Positions 8,461 through 16,905 of a stretch of 64,000 nt of DNA are shown here, in pieces. The notes below the pieces were generated by a model. That model was given only the letters and a program-made list of their open reading frames with translations, searched no databases and was not told the DNA's origin. Position 1 is the stretch's first letter; each line of letters opens with the position of its first letter. This DNA comes from Kribbella kalugense (lineage in GTDB: Bacteria; Actinomycetota; Actinomycetes; Propionibacteriales; Kribbellaceae), in contig NZ_SODF01000004.1 of assembly GCF_004365875.1 (NCBI RefSeq), positions 524,718 through 588,717 of the forward strand. Reading direction: 5' to 3'. Both the position numbers and the translations under genes were made by a program.

Positions 8461-9480
8461 ATGTACGAGAAGAACGGCGAGCAGTACTACATCTGCGACG
8501 CGCACATCGCCCTGTGGGACGGTCGCGCCTCGAACCACAAGAACATCCACGGCAAGCAGTTCATCGACTGCTTCTACGACTACCACAAGAACCTCAGTCC
8601 CGAAGAGGTCGTCTGGGACTACGACACCTACACGTACTACGGCGAGCAGCGGCTGCTGAAGGACCTGTTCGAGGACGGGTACGTCGACCACGCGATCTTC
8701 CAGCCGGCCATCCTGAGCGACTTCTACAAGAACGGCTTCGGCCAGACCGAGGCCGCTCTCGCGCTGACCCGGGCGAACCCCGGCAAGCTCACCTACAACC
8801 ACGCGTGGGACCCGCGCTATGAAGAGGCGGGCCTTGAGCAACTGCGCAAGGACGCGGACCGGATGGGTCTGAAGGGCGTGAAGCTCTACACCGCGGAGTG
8901 GCACGGCGACTCCCGTGGGTACAAGCTCGACAGTCCGTGGTCGCGGCGCTATCTCGAGGAGTGCCTGAAGCTCGGGATCAAGAACATCCACGTGCACAAG
9001 GGCCCCACCATCCGGCCGCTGGACCGGGACGCGTTCGACGTCGCCGACATCGACCAGGTGGCGACCGACTACACCGAGCTGAACTTCATCGTCGAGCACG
9101 TCGGCCTGCCGCGGCTCGAGGACTTCTGCTGGATCGCCACCCAGGAGCCCAACGTGTACGGCGGTCTGGCGGTGGCGATGCCGTTCATCCACACCCGGCC
9201 GAAGTACTTCGCGCAGATCCTCGGGGAGTTGCTGTACTGGATCGGCGAGGACCGGATCCTGTTCTCGTCGGACTACGCGATCTGGACGCCGAAATGGCTG
9301 ATCGAGAAGTTCGTCGACTTCCAGATCCCGGCCGACCTGACGGAGTACGCACCGATCACGGTCGAGCAGAAGAAGAAGATCCTGGGTCTGAACGCGGCCG
9401 CCTTGTACGACCTCGACGTACCCGAGGAGCTCCGGCTGCCGGCTGACGCCGGATCGCGGGAAGAAGCCGTGGCCTCATGA
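8461..9480 (+). CDS. Amidohydrolase-2 family protein of the monooxygenase operon
   Basis: 339-residue metal-dependent hydrolase or decarboxylase of the amidohydrolase-2 (ACMSD-like) family. Metal-site signatures are ICDAHIAL near the N-terminus, IHVHKG, IVEHVG and FSSDYAIW. It starts eight bases after the coupling-protein stop and ends by overlapping the next gene (ATGA). The same gene follows mimD/prmD in mycobacterial and Gordonia clusters. Its reaction is not established; a role in enzyme maturation or in metabolising an oxidised intermediate is possible. Confidence 0.82.
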   Translation: MYEKNGEQYYICDAHIALWDGRASNHKNIHGKQFIDCFYDYHKNLSPEEVVWDYDTYTYYGEQRLLKDLFEDGYVDHAIFQPAILSDFYKNGFGQTEAALALTRANPGKLTYNHAWDPRYEEAGLEQLRKDADRMGLKGVKLYTAEWHGDSRGYKLDSPWSRRYLEECLKLGIKNIHVHKGPTIRPLDRDAFDVADIDQVATDYTELNFIVEHVGLPRLEDFCWIATQEPNVYGGLAVAMPFIHTRPKYFAQILGELLYWIGEDRILFSSDYAIWTPKWLIEKFVDFQIPADLTEYAPITVEQKKKILGLNAAALYDLDVPEELRLPADAGSREEAVAS

Positions 9481-10202
9481 TCGCGGTCGCCACGCCGCTG
9501 CAGCTAGAGGTCGTCGCGGCCCTGGCGACCGTTGTCGACCCGGAGCTGGACCAGCCGATCACCGAACTCGGATTCGTCAAGTCGATCCGGATCGACAAGG
9601 CCGGCGTGACCGTGCACCTGCGGCTGCCGACCTCGTTCTGCGCACCGAACTTCGCCTACCTGATGGCATCCGACGCGGTCGACGCCCTGCGTCGGGTGCC
9701 GGAGGTCGGCAGGGTCACGGTGCTGCTCGACGATCACCACGACTCGGACAAGATCAACGCCGGCCTGGCCGCGAACGCGGGGTACGTCGGCACGTTCGGG
9801 ACCGAGGCCGATCAGGATCTGGACGAACTGCGCCGGACCTTCCAGCGCAAGGCGCACACAGCTGCGATGGAGCGGAGCGTGATGGCAGTCCTCCGGTCCA
9901 CCGCCACAACCGTCGAGGAGCTGGCCGGGCTGACCCTCGGCCAGCTCCCCGGCGGTCCCCAGAAGGAGGCGCTGCTGCGGCGTCGGACCGATATCGGGCT
10001 CGGCATCCGGCCGGACGACCTGGTGCTGGTCGACGACGACGGCGTACCCGTGCCGGCCGACGCCGTACCGCTGCGGTTGCGGTTCGCGAAGGCGGTCCGG
10101 ATCTCCGTCGAGGGCAACGCGCACTTCTGCCGCGGCCTGCTCGCCACCCGGTACGACGACGAGCCGGGCGGCCTGATCACCGATACGAGGAGGACGAAAT
10201 GA
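9477..10202 (+). CDS. MIP18/DUF59 (SufT/PaaD-like) metal-sulfur cluster protein
   Basis: 241 residues. The N-terminal ~95 residues are a MIP18/DUF59 domain with VVDPELDQPITELGFV and the conserved Cys region (LPTSFCAPNFAYLM). The C-terminal half is unassigned and ends with a cysteine in HFCRGLL. Proteins of this family help assemble Fe-S or metal sites. In this operon it may mature the reductase [2Fe-2S] or the diiron hydroxylase. It overlaps both neighbours by four bases (ATGA), so translation is tightly coupled. An orthologue of unknown function is in the same place in mim clusters. Confidence 0.72.
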   Translation: MIAVATPLQLEVVAALATVVDPELDQPITELGFVKSIRIDKAGVTVHLRLPTSFCAPNFAYLMASDAVDALRRVPEVGRVTVLLDDHHDSDKINAGLAANAGYVGTFGTEADQDLDELRRTFQRKAHTAAMERSVMAVLRSTATTVEELAGLTLGQLPGGPQKEALLRRRTDIGLGIRPDDLVLVDDDGVPVPADAVPLRLRFAKAVRISVEGNAHFCRGLLATRYDDEPGGLITDTRRTK

Positions 10203-11224
10203 GAGCCGTCCAGGTCATCGGCTATCACGACAAGCTTCAACTGACCGACATCCCCGAGCCGAAGATCACCGGGCCGCTCGACGTTGTCGTCCGGATCGGC
10301 GGCGCCGGCGTCTGCCGGACCGATCTGCATATTCTCGAAGGGCAGTGGGCCGAGAAGAGCGGCGTACAACTCCCGTACACGATCGGGCACGAGAACGCCG
10401 GCTGGGTGCACGCGATCGGCGACGCCGTCACGAATGTTGCCGTCGGCGACAAGGTGATCCTGCACCCATTGGTCACCTGCGGACTCTGCCGGGCCTGCCG
10501 GTCCGGCGACGACGTGCACTGCGAGGCGTCGGCGTTCCCGGGGATCGACACCGATGGCGGGTACGCCGAATACCTCCGTACTACTGCCCGCAGCGTCGTG
10601 AAGATCGACGACGCACTCGAACCGGCCGATGTCGCAGCGCTCGCGGACGCCGGGCTGACGGCGTACCACGCCGCCGCGAAGGCAGCGCGAACTCTTCGGC
10701 CGGGAGCGGTCTGCGTGCTGATCGGTGCGGGCGGTCTCGGGCACATCGGAATCCAGGTGATGAAGGCGATCTCGGCCGCGACCCTGGTCGTTGTCGACCG
10801 CAACCAAGCTGCGGTTGACCTCGCCGTCGAGATCGGCGCCGACCACGGGATCGTTGCCGACGGCACTCAGGTCGAACAGGTCCGGGCGCTGACCGGCCGG
10901 CACGGCGCGGAGGCGGTGATCGACTTCGTCGGTGAGGGCGGCGCCACCGCCGACGGGATCGAGATGCTGCGGCGAGCCGGCAACTACTACGTGGTCGGGT
11001 ACGGCGAGAACCTCGACGTACCGACCATCGACATGATCTCCACCGAGATCAACTTCATCGGCAACCTGGTCGGGTCGTACAACGACCTGCAGGACCTGAT
11101 GGAGCTCGCGGCCCAGGGCAAGGTCGCGCTGCACACCACGAAGTACCCGCTGGACGACTTCCAGCAGGCCCTCGACGACCTCGACCGCGGCCTGGTCCGC
11201 GGCCGGGCGATCCTCATTCCCTAG
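10199..11224 (+). CDS. Zinc-dependent alcohol dehydrogenase (MDR family)
   Basis: 341-residue medium-chain dehydrogenase that probably oxidises the alcohol made by the monooxygenase (for example 2-propanol to acetone) with NAD. Catalytic zinc ligands are C39 (GVCRTDLH) and H63-E64 (GHENAG). The structural zinc uses C94, C97, C100 and C108. The Rossmann motif is GAGGLGHIG (about 177-185). It starts within the stop of the DUF59 gene and lies directly before the chaperonin gene. NAD rather than NADP use is inferred from the acidic residue after the second beta strand (LVVVDRNQ). Confidence 0.88.
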   Translation: MRAVQVIGYHDKLQLTDIPEPKITGPLDVVVRIGGAGVCRTDLHILEGQWAEKSGVQLPYTIGHENAGWVHAIGDAVTNVAVGDKVILHPLVTCGLCRACRSGDDVHCEASAFPGIDTDGGYAEYLRTTARSVVKIDDALEPADVAALADAGLTAYHAAAKAARTLRPGAVCVLIGAGGLGHIGIQVMKAISAATLVVVDRNQAAVDLAVEIGADHGIVADGTQVEQVRALTGRHGAEAVIDFVGEGGATADGIEMLRRAGNYYVVGYGENLDVPTIDMISTEINFIGNLVGSYNDLQDLMELAAQGKVALHTTKYPLDDFQQALDDLDRGLVRGRAILIP

Positions 11225-11237
11225 AAGGAGGCTGACC

Positions 11238-12887
11238 ATGGCGAAGGAACTGCGGTTCAACACCGATGCCCGGCGGTTGCTCGAGTCCGGCGTGAACGCG
11301 CTGGCCGACGCGATCAAGGTGACGCTCGGGCCGAAAGGCCGCAACGCGGTGCTGGAGAAGCTGACCGGCCCGCCGACGATCACCAACGACGGCGTCACCA
11401 TCGCCCGCGAGATCCAGCTGCGCGAGCCCTTCGCCAACATGGGCGCGCAGCTGGTCAAGGAAGTCGCGATGAAGACCAACGGTGTCGTCGGCGACGGCAC
11501 CACCACGGCCACCGTGCTGGCCCAGGCGATGGTCCGCGAGGGCCTTCGCGAGGTCGACGCCGGCGCCAACCCGATGCGGGTACGCCGGGGCATCGAGCGG
11601 ACCGTACCGGTGGTGGTCGAGGCCTTGCGCGGTCGGGCGGTCGAGGTCCGTGACCGCGACCAGTTGCGGCACATCGCGACGCTGGCGGCGAGCGACGACG
11701 AGACGATCGGCGAGGTGATCGCGGACGCGGTCGACTGGGTCGGCCGCAACGGCGTCGTCACGACCGAGGAGTCGGACACGCTCGGGATGTCGGTGGAAGT
11801 TGTCGACGGCATCGAGTTCGACCACGGCTACGTGTCGGCGTACATGGTCACCGACCGGGAGCGGATGGAGACCGTCTACGACCGCCCGGTGATCCTGCTG
11901 ACCAACAAGAAGATCACACAGGTGCAGGAGATCATGCCGGCCCTCGAGGCGGCGAAACGTGCCGATCGGCCGCTCGTCGTACTCGCCGAGGAGGTCGACG
12001 GACCGGCGCTGCAACTGCTTGTCGGCGGCAACATGCACAACACGATGCGATCGGTCGTCGTCCGGGCACCTGGCTTCGGACACCGCCGGATCGCCGAGCT
12101 GGAGGATCTCGCCACCGCGCTTGGTGGATCGGTGATCGCGAAGGACACCGGGCTCGAGCTGTCCGAGGTGAGCCGGGAGCACCTCGGATCCTGCGACCGG
12201 ATCACGATCACCGAGGACACCACCACGATCGTCGGTGGGCACGGGGACGCGTCGCTGGTGGAGGCGCGGATCTCTCAGCTGGAGAAGCAGTTCGAGCGGG
12301 CCAAGATCGACGCCGACCAGGACAGCCTGCAGCTGCGGATGGCGCGGCTGGCCGGCAAGGTCGCGGTGATCCGGGTCGGCGGCGCGACGAGCGTCGAGCT
12401 GAAGGAACGGATGCTGCGGGTCGAGGATTCCTTGGCAGCGACTCGTGCCGCACTGGAGGAAGGTGTGGTCGCCGGCGGCGGGACCGTCCTGGTCCAGGCT
12501 CAGCGCGCGCTCTCTGAGTTGGAGCTGGACGGCGACGAGGCGATCGGCCGCGAGATCGTCCGGCGAGCATTGCCGGAGCCGTTGCGGTGGATCGCGATCA
12601 ACGCCGGGTACGACGGCGACGAGGTGGTCGCGCGGGTTGCTGAACTGCCGGCCGGGCATGGGTTCAACGCGCTCACCGGTCAGTACGGCGACCTGATCGA
12701 GGACGCCGTGATCGACCCGCTCAAGGTCACCCGCGCGGCGCTGGAGAGTGCGGCCTCGATCGCGGCGCTGCTGATCACCACCGAGACCGCGGTCGTCGAG
12801 GAGATCCTCGGCAACCCCGGCGCGATCATGGCTCCGGGCTTCGGCGACCTCGCCGAGGGCATGGTCCGACCCTCCAACATCTACTGA
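11238..12887 (+). CDS. GroEL-like chaperonin dedicated to the monooxygenase (MimG-like)
   Basis: 549-residue group I chaperonin. It has the ATP-site motifs TLGPKGRNAVLEK, NDGVTIA, VGDGTTTATVLAQ and the VVAGGGTVL loop. The C-terminus ends GMVRPSNIY and lacks the Gly-Gly-Met tail of housekeeping GroEL. In mycobacteria the GroEL-like MimG encoded at the same place is needed to fold the hydroxylase large subunit, so the same client is inferred here. No groES is adjacent, so it probably borrows the chromosomal co-chaperonin. AAGGAGG precedes the ATG. Confidence 0.9.
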   Translation: MAKELRFNTDARRLLESGVNALADAIKVTLGPKGRNAVLEKLTGPPTITNDGVTIAREIQLREPFANMGAQLVKEVAMKTNGVVGDGTTTATVLAQAMVREGLREVDAGANPMRVRRGIERTVPVVVEALRGRAVEVRDRDQLRHIATLAASDDETIGEVIADAVDWVGRNGVVTTEESDTLGMSVEVVDGIEFDHGYVSAYMVTDRERMETVYDRPVILLTNKKITQVQEIMPALEAAKRADRPLVVLAEEVDGPALQLLVGGNMHNTMRSVVVRAPGFGHRRIAELEDLATALGGSVIAKDTGLELSEVSREHLGSCDRITITEDTTTIVGGHGDASLVEARISQLEKQFERAKIDADQDSLQLRMARLAGKVAVIRVGGATSVELKERMLRVEDSLAATRAALEEGVVAGGGTVLVQAQRALSELELDGDEAIGREIVRRALPEPLRWIAINAGYDGDEVVARVAELPAGHGFNALTGQYGDLIEDAVIDPLKVTRAALESAASIAALLITTETAVVEEILGNPGAIMAPGFGDLAEGMVRPSNIY

Positions 12888-13084
12888 TGGACGAGCGACG
12901 GCACCAGCTGCTCGAGACCTTTCTGCACCGGGTCCTCGGAGTTCCTTTGGACGAAGTGCATGACGAGGCTGTCCTCCTCGCGCACGGGTTGAGTGACCGG
13001 CTGGAGGAACTGATCGACGCGGCTCTCGGGTATCCGACTCGAGACCCCTTCGGAGAGCCGATCCAGCCCAAGGTGTGCGTGTGA
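12887..13084 (+). CDS. Small uncharacterised protein after the chaperonin
   Basis: 65 residues beginning MDERRHQLLETFLHRVLG, acidic and largely helical by appearance, with one cysteine near the end (PKVCV). Its ATG overlaps the chaperonin stop (TGATG), and its own stop overlaps the next start (GTGA), so it is translationally coupled to both. I do not recognise a family. Its place between the chaperonin and an ArsR regulator suggests an accessory role in the same operon. Confidence 0.6.
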   Translation: MDERRHQLLETFLHRVLGVPLDEVHDEAVLLAHGLSDRLEELIDAALGYPTRDPFGEPIQPKVCV

Positions 13085-13437
13085 TCGAGCCGACCGGGCC
13101 GCAGCTCGCCACCGCGGCCCGGACCTTCGGACTGTTGCTCGCGCCGGTCCGTTTGCATCTGGTCGCGTTGGCGAGTTGCGGCGAGCACGACGTCGGCACG
13201 CTGGCTGCCCGGGTGGGCGTCAGCGTGCCGACCGCGAGCCAGCACCTGGCCAAGCTCCGCCTGGCCGGCCTGGTCACCGCCCACCGCGAGGGCCGCCGCC
13301 AGCTCTACTCCGTCGACGATCCACACGTAATCGCCCTGGTAGAGCAGATCTTCCAACACGTAGCCCCCGACGGCACCCTCGCCCCGGATCCTCCCTCACC
13401 GGAGCCGGCCCACCGAGTCGCAGCCCGAACCGGCTGA
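13081..13437 (+). CDS. ArsR-family winged-helix transcriptional regulator
   Basis: About 118 residues with an ArsR-type winged helix: a recognition region GVSVPTASQHLAKLRLAGLV (about 50-69) and wing AHREGRRQLYSVDD. No metal-binding cysteine pattern is evident (one Cys, in ASCGEHD). GTG at 13081 overlaps the previous stop and has an AAGG upstream. GTG at 13075 is the alternative. Its last ten codons lie in the first copy of a 40-bp tandem repeat, so the C-terminal tail may be recently acquired. It may repress this operon or only share its transcript. Confidence 0.75.
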   Translation: MIEPTGPQLATAARTFGLLLAPVRLHLVALASCGEHDVGTLAARVGVSVPTASQHLAKLRLAGLVTAHREGRRQLYSVDDPHVIALVEQIFQHVAPDGTLAPDPPSPEPAHRVAARTG

Positions 13438-13524
13438 GCCGTCGCCGGCCCACCGGGTCCCGTCCCGAACCGGCTGAGCCGTCGCCGGCCCACCGGGTCG
13501 CATCTCGGACCGGGTGAGCCGTCG
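13405..13524 (+). repeat. Three 40-bp tandem repeats running out of the ArsR gene
   Basis: Three head-to-tail units of exactly 40 bp (13405-13444, 13445-13484, 13485-13524). Each starts CCGGCCCACCG and ends TGAGCCGTCG, with a few substitutions, mostly in the third copy. The first unit includes the ArsR stop codon; the other two are non-coding. Slipped-strand duplication is the simplest origin. Confidence 0.8.
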
Positions 13525-13574
13525 TCCGGCCGCGGGGACCGGCCCGGGTTGCCCGACCTCCGCGGAGACGGGGG

Positions 13575-13654
13575 CGAACCGCCACGCAGGCAGAAACCCT
13601 CCGGCAAACGATTGCTGGAGCGCCGATGCGGGGTTCTGCCTGCGTGGCGGTTCG
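13575..13654. repeat. Long inverted repeat, 25-bp arms
   Basis: Arms 13575-13599 and 13630-13654 are complementary with one mismatch. The 30-base interval holds a second, nested complementarity (CTCCGGCAA with TTGCTGGAG). The whole can fold as an 80-base rod. It may be a bidirectional terminator between convergent genes or a REP/MITE-like element. Confidence 0.65.
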
Positions 13655-13686
13655 GGCCTTCAGGCCAACCAGGGCCGCACGAAGCA

Positions 13687-13723
13687 GCTCCCGGGCCGGC
13701 TCTGGCTGGCCCGGCCCGGGAGC
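13687..13723. terminator. GC-rich hairpin, 13-bp perfect stem
   Basis: GCTCCCGGGCCGG (13687-13699) pairs perfectly with 13711-13723 around an 11-base loop. It lies about 85 bases beyond the stop of the convergent amidohydrolase (minus strand). No T tract is present, as is common for actinobacterial terminators. Confidence 0.5.
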
Positions 13724-13807
13724 CTCGTAATCAGGCGCCAGCACCGTCGTCGCCGGAGTCCGCCCGCCCGATTGCATCCCGGACCGGCCGGGCCGTACCG
13801 ACCCGGC

Positions 13808-15331
13808 TTAGTGGCTCGGCCGGCTGCCGCAGCAGCCGCCGGCCGCCAGCGCCGTCGTCGCAGGCGGCTCCTTGACCGCGGTTTCCACGTCCGCGAGCAT
13901 CCGGTCCCGCGCGGCCGGTGAGATGACTCGGCCGCGGGTGACGACGGTGTGGATCTTGCGGGTGTTGCGGATGTCGGTCAGCGGGTCGGCGTCGAGTACG
14001 ACGAGGTCCGCGATCTTCCGCGGTTCCACCGAGCCGAGGTCGGCGCTCATCCCGAGGAACTTGGCCGGCTCGACAGTCGCGGCGTACAACGCCTGTCGCG
14101 GTGTGGCACCGGCCCCGACCAGATGCTCGAGCTCGTCGTGCAGCGCGAACCCCGGCACGGAGTACGGCGTACCCGTGTCGGTGCCGGCCATGATCGGTAC
14201 GTCGTGCTCGATCAGCTCACGCACGAACCGCTGCCGCCAGGCCCACATCTCGTGCTGGTGGGAGATCTCCTCAGCGGTCCGGTTGGCGGCGTACAGGTTC
14301 TGGATGACGTAGTCGTAGGTGCCGATCGAGTCCTCGCTCATGTACTTCGCCAGCGCCGGATCGAGGCCGGTGTAGTCGATCTGGTCGAGGACGTTGTGCA
14401 TGGTCAGCGTCGGCGTGACCCGGGTGTTGTTGCGACGCAGCGTGCCGAACACGTCGGCGGCGCGAGACGGGCTGTACGTGTTGGCGGCGATCCATTCGAT
14501 CGGGTGCAGCTGCCGGAACCACGAGTTGTAGTCGCCGTTGGCCACCTTGATCGCGAGGACCATCCGCCGTACCTCGGCCTCCCGGGTCGAGACCGCCAGC
14601 CCGAGCGAGTGGATGTGCTCGATGCTGCGCTGGCCGGCGTTGCTGACCTCCTTCGAGGTGACCTGGTCCGGGCCGTGGCCGTGGACGGTCAGCCCGATCT
14701 TGCGGGCCTCGTGGATGATCGCGAGCCACGATTCGCGGCTGAGGCGCGAGTACACCTTGACGAAGTCGGCGCCCTCGCCCTTCACCCGGCGTACGGCGGC
14801 CCGCGCGGACGCGGCGTCGTCGACCACGATGACCTTGATCAGATTCGGGTCCCACAGGGTCGGGTCGCCGTCGATGATGTTGCTGGCGACGACCATGCGC
14901 GGCCCGAGCAGCGTGCCGGCCGCGATCCGGTCGCGCCAGTCGTACAACATCGGATCCGTCCCGGACATCTCGCGCACGGTGGTCAGCCCGTTCGCGAGAT
15001 ACAACGGCGGCGAAACCCGCTCGTCCCCAAGACTGTGCACATGCATGTCGGCCAGCCCGGGAATCACATACTTCCCAGTCAGATCGACCTCAACGGCTCC
15101 GCGCGGAACCGGAATCCGGCCAACCCCAACAATTCGCTCGCCGCTAAGCAACACCGTCTGATGCCGATCCCGGCGCCCGCTGGCGACATCGATGACAGTG
15201 ACATTGGTGAGCGCAGTGATCCTGGCGGGCTTCACAAGAGCTGAAGCGGCGGTCGTAGTGAACGAGCCAGCCGCGAGCACAGCGGCCCCGGCGGCGGTAC
15301 GGGCGAGAAACTGACGACGAGAACTGTTCAT
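13808..15331 (-). CDS. Tat-exported metal-dependent amidohydrolase
   Basis: 507-residue amidohydrolase of the prolidase/imidazolonepropionase-like group. The N-terminus is a Tat signal (SRRQFLARTAAGAAVLAAG). Metal ligands are visible: DMHVHSLGD (HxH), VKVYS (possible bridging lysine), VHGHG, SIEHIHSLG and AGTDTGTPYS. The chosen ATG (15331) puts the twin arginines at residues 5-6; a frame upstream would bury the signal. The C-terminus ends in an unusual GGCCGSRPSH tail with adjacent cysteines. Substrate unknown; secreted cyclic-amide or peptide hydrolysis is plausible. It is divergent from miaB. Confidence 0.83.
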   Translation of the reverse strand: MNSSRRQFLARTAAGAAVLAAGSFTTTAASALVKPARITALTNVTVIDVASGRRDRHQTVLLSGERIVGVGRIPVPRGAVEVDLTGKYVIPGLADMHVHSLGDERVSPPLYLANGLTTVREMSGTDPMLYDWRDRIAAGTLLGPRMVVASNIIDGDPTLWDPNLIKVIVVDDAASARAAVRRVKGEGADFVKVYSRLSRESWLAIIHEARKIGLTVHGHGPDQVTSKEVSNAGQRSIEHIHSLGLAVSTREAEVRRMVLAIKVANGDYNSWFRQLHPIEWIAANTYSPSRAADVFGTLRRNNTRVTPTLTMHNVLDQIDYTGLDPALAKYMSEDSIGTYDYVIQNLYAANRTAEEISHQHEMWAWRQRFVRELIEHDVPIMAGTDTGTPYSVPGFALHDELEHLVGAGATPRQALYAATVEPAKFLGMSADLGSVEPRKIADLVVLDADPLTDIRNTRKIHTVVTRGRVISPAARDRMLADVETAVKEPPATTALAAGGCCGSRPSH

Positions 15332-15432
15332 GCCCCTCACTATTGTCTGTGGGGCAGGCGGGCACACGGGTCGCAGAACGCCGATCCCAGGTAGGGAAAT
15401 GTCTACCCCGGCACGTACTCTTGGTGGCTGTT

Positions 15433-16905
15433 ATGCGTACTTATGAGGTCCGCACCTATGGGTGCCAGATGAATGTCCACGACTCCGAGCGGCTGCGCGG
15501 GCTGCTGGAGGATGCGGGCTACGTCCGCGCGCCTGAGGGTGACGAGGCCGATGTGGTCGTCTTCAACACCTGCGCGGTCCGGGAGAACGCCGACAACAAG
15601 CTGTACGGCAACCTCGGTCACCTGGCGCCGGTGAAGGCGCGCAAGCCCGGGATGCAGATCGCGGTCGGCGGGTGCCTGGCGCAGAAGGACAAGGCGTCGA
15701 TCGTGCGCAAAGCGCCCTGGGTCGACGTCGTGTTCGGGACCCACAACATCGGTTCGCTGCCGGTGCTGCTGGAGCGGGCCCGGATCGCTGAGGAGTCCCA
15801 GGTCGAGATCCTTGAGTCGCTCGAGGTCTTCCCGTCGACGCTGCCGACCCGGCGCGAGTCGGCGTACTCCGCCTGGGTGTCGGTCAGCGTCGGCTGCAAC
15901 AACACCTGCACTTTCTGCATCGTGCCTGCGCTCCGCGGCCGGGAGAAGGATCGCCGGCCGGGCGACGTGCTCGCCGAGGTCGAGACGCTCGTCGCTGAGG
16001 GCGTGCTCGAGGTGACGCTGCTCGGCCAGAACGTGAACTCGTACGGCGTGGAGTTCGGCGACCGGTACGCGTTCTCGAAGCTGCTCCGGGCCTGCGGTGA
16101 AATCGACGGCCTCGAGCGGGTCCGGTTCACCTCGCCGCACCCGCGGGACTTCACCGCGGACGTGATCGAGGCGATGGCCGAGACGCCGAACGTGATGCCT
16201 TCGCTGCACATGCCGCTGCAGTCGGGATCCGATCGGGTGCTGAAGGCGATGCGGCGTTCCTATCGCCAGGACCGGTACCTGAAGATCATCGAGGACGTCC
16301 GGGCCGCGATGCCGGATGCGGCGATCACGACCGACATCATCGTCGGGTTCCCGGGGGAGACCGAGGAGGACTTCCAGGGCACGCTCGACGTGGTCCGGCA
16401 GGCGCGGTTCGCGGGCGCGTTCACCTTCCAGTACTCGAAGCGTCCTGGTACGCCGGCCGAGTCGATGGAGGACCAGGTCCCGCGCGACGTCGTACAGGAG
16501 CGGTACGAGCGTCTGGTCGCACTGCAGGACGATGTCGCCTGGGACGAGAACAAGCTGACCGTCGGCCGCTCGCTCGAGGTGCTCATCGCCGAGGGGGAGG
16601 GGCGGAAGGACGCCGCCACCCATCGGCTCAGTGGCCGCGCTGCCGACAACCGCCTGGTCCACTTTGCTATCCCAGAAGGCGTCGAGAAGCCGCGGCCGGG
16701 TGACATGGCAACGGTCGAGGTGACGTACGCCGCCCCGCACCACCTGGTCGCAGATGTCTTCGGTGCAGTACGCCGTACCCGTGCTGGGGATGCGTGGGAG
16801 CGCGCACAGGACGCACCGTCCAGCCCGAGCGGAGTGATGTTGGGGATGCCGACGCTCGGCGCCAAGCCTATGGAACCGGCAGTCGGCGGCTGCCAGGTCG
16901 GATGA
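15433..16905 (+). CDS. miaB: tRNA-2-methylthio-N6-isopentenyladenosine synthase MiaB
   Basis: 490-residue radical-SAM methylthiotransferase that adds a methylthio group to i6A37 of tRNA, acting after MiaA. The N-terminal UPF0004 domain has C11, C47 and C81 for the auxiliary [4Fe-4S] cluster. The radical SAM motif has C155, C159 and C162 (CNNTCTFC). A TRAM domain is near the C-terminus (about 375-440). The ATG at 15433 gives the conserved MRTYEVRTYGCQMN start; no clear ribosome site is visible and an in-frame GTG lies at 15424. miaA is in the same window at 21930. Confidence 0.95.
   Translation: MRTYEVRTYGCQMNVHDSERLRGLLEDAGYVRAPEGDEADVVVFNTCAVRENADNKLYGNLGHLAPVKARKPGMQIAVGGCLAQKDKASIVRKAPWVDVVFGTHNIGSLPVLLERARIAEESQVEILESLEVFPSTLPTRRESAYSAWVSVSVGCNNTCTFCIVPALRGREKDRRPGDVLAEVETLVAEGVLEVTLLGQNVNSYGVEFGDRYAFSKLLRACGEIDGLERVRFTSPHPRDFTADVIEAMAETPNVMPSLHMPLQSGSDRVLKAMRRSYRQDRYLKIIEDVRAAMPDAAITTDIIVGFPGETEEDFQGTLDVVRQARFAGAFTFQYSKRPGTPAESMEDQVPRDVVQERYERLVALQDDVAWDENKLTVGRSLEVLIAEGEGRKDAATHRLSGRAADNRLVHFAIPEGVEKPRPGDMATVEVTYAAPHHLVADVFGAVRRTRAGDAWERAQDAPSSPSGVMLGMPTLGAKPMEPAVGGCQVG

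Larger units (their letters stand above)
13438..13807. other. Intergenic region between convergent genes, repeat and hairpin rich
   Basis: I see no credible gene here. Apart from two copies of the 40-bp repeat, the region holds a long nested hairpin (13575-13654) and a second strong hairpin (13687-13723). It separates the plus-strand monooxygenase run from a convergent minus-strand amidohydrolase. Confidence 0.6.

Noticed and set aside
13405..13524. Possible CRISPR repeats
   Set aside because: The 40-bp units are directly adjacent with no spacers.
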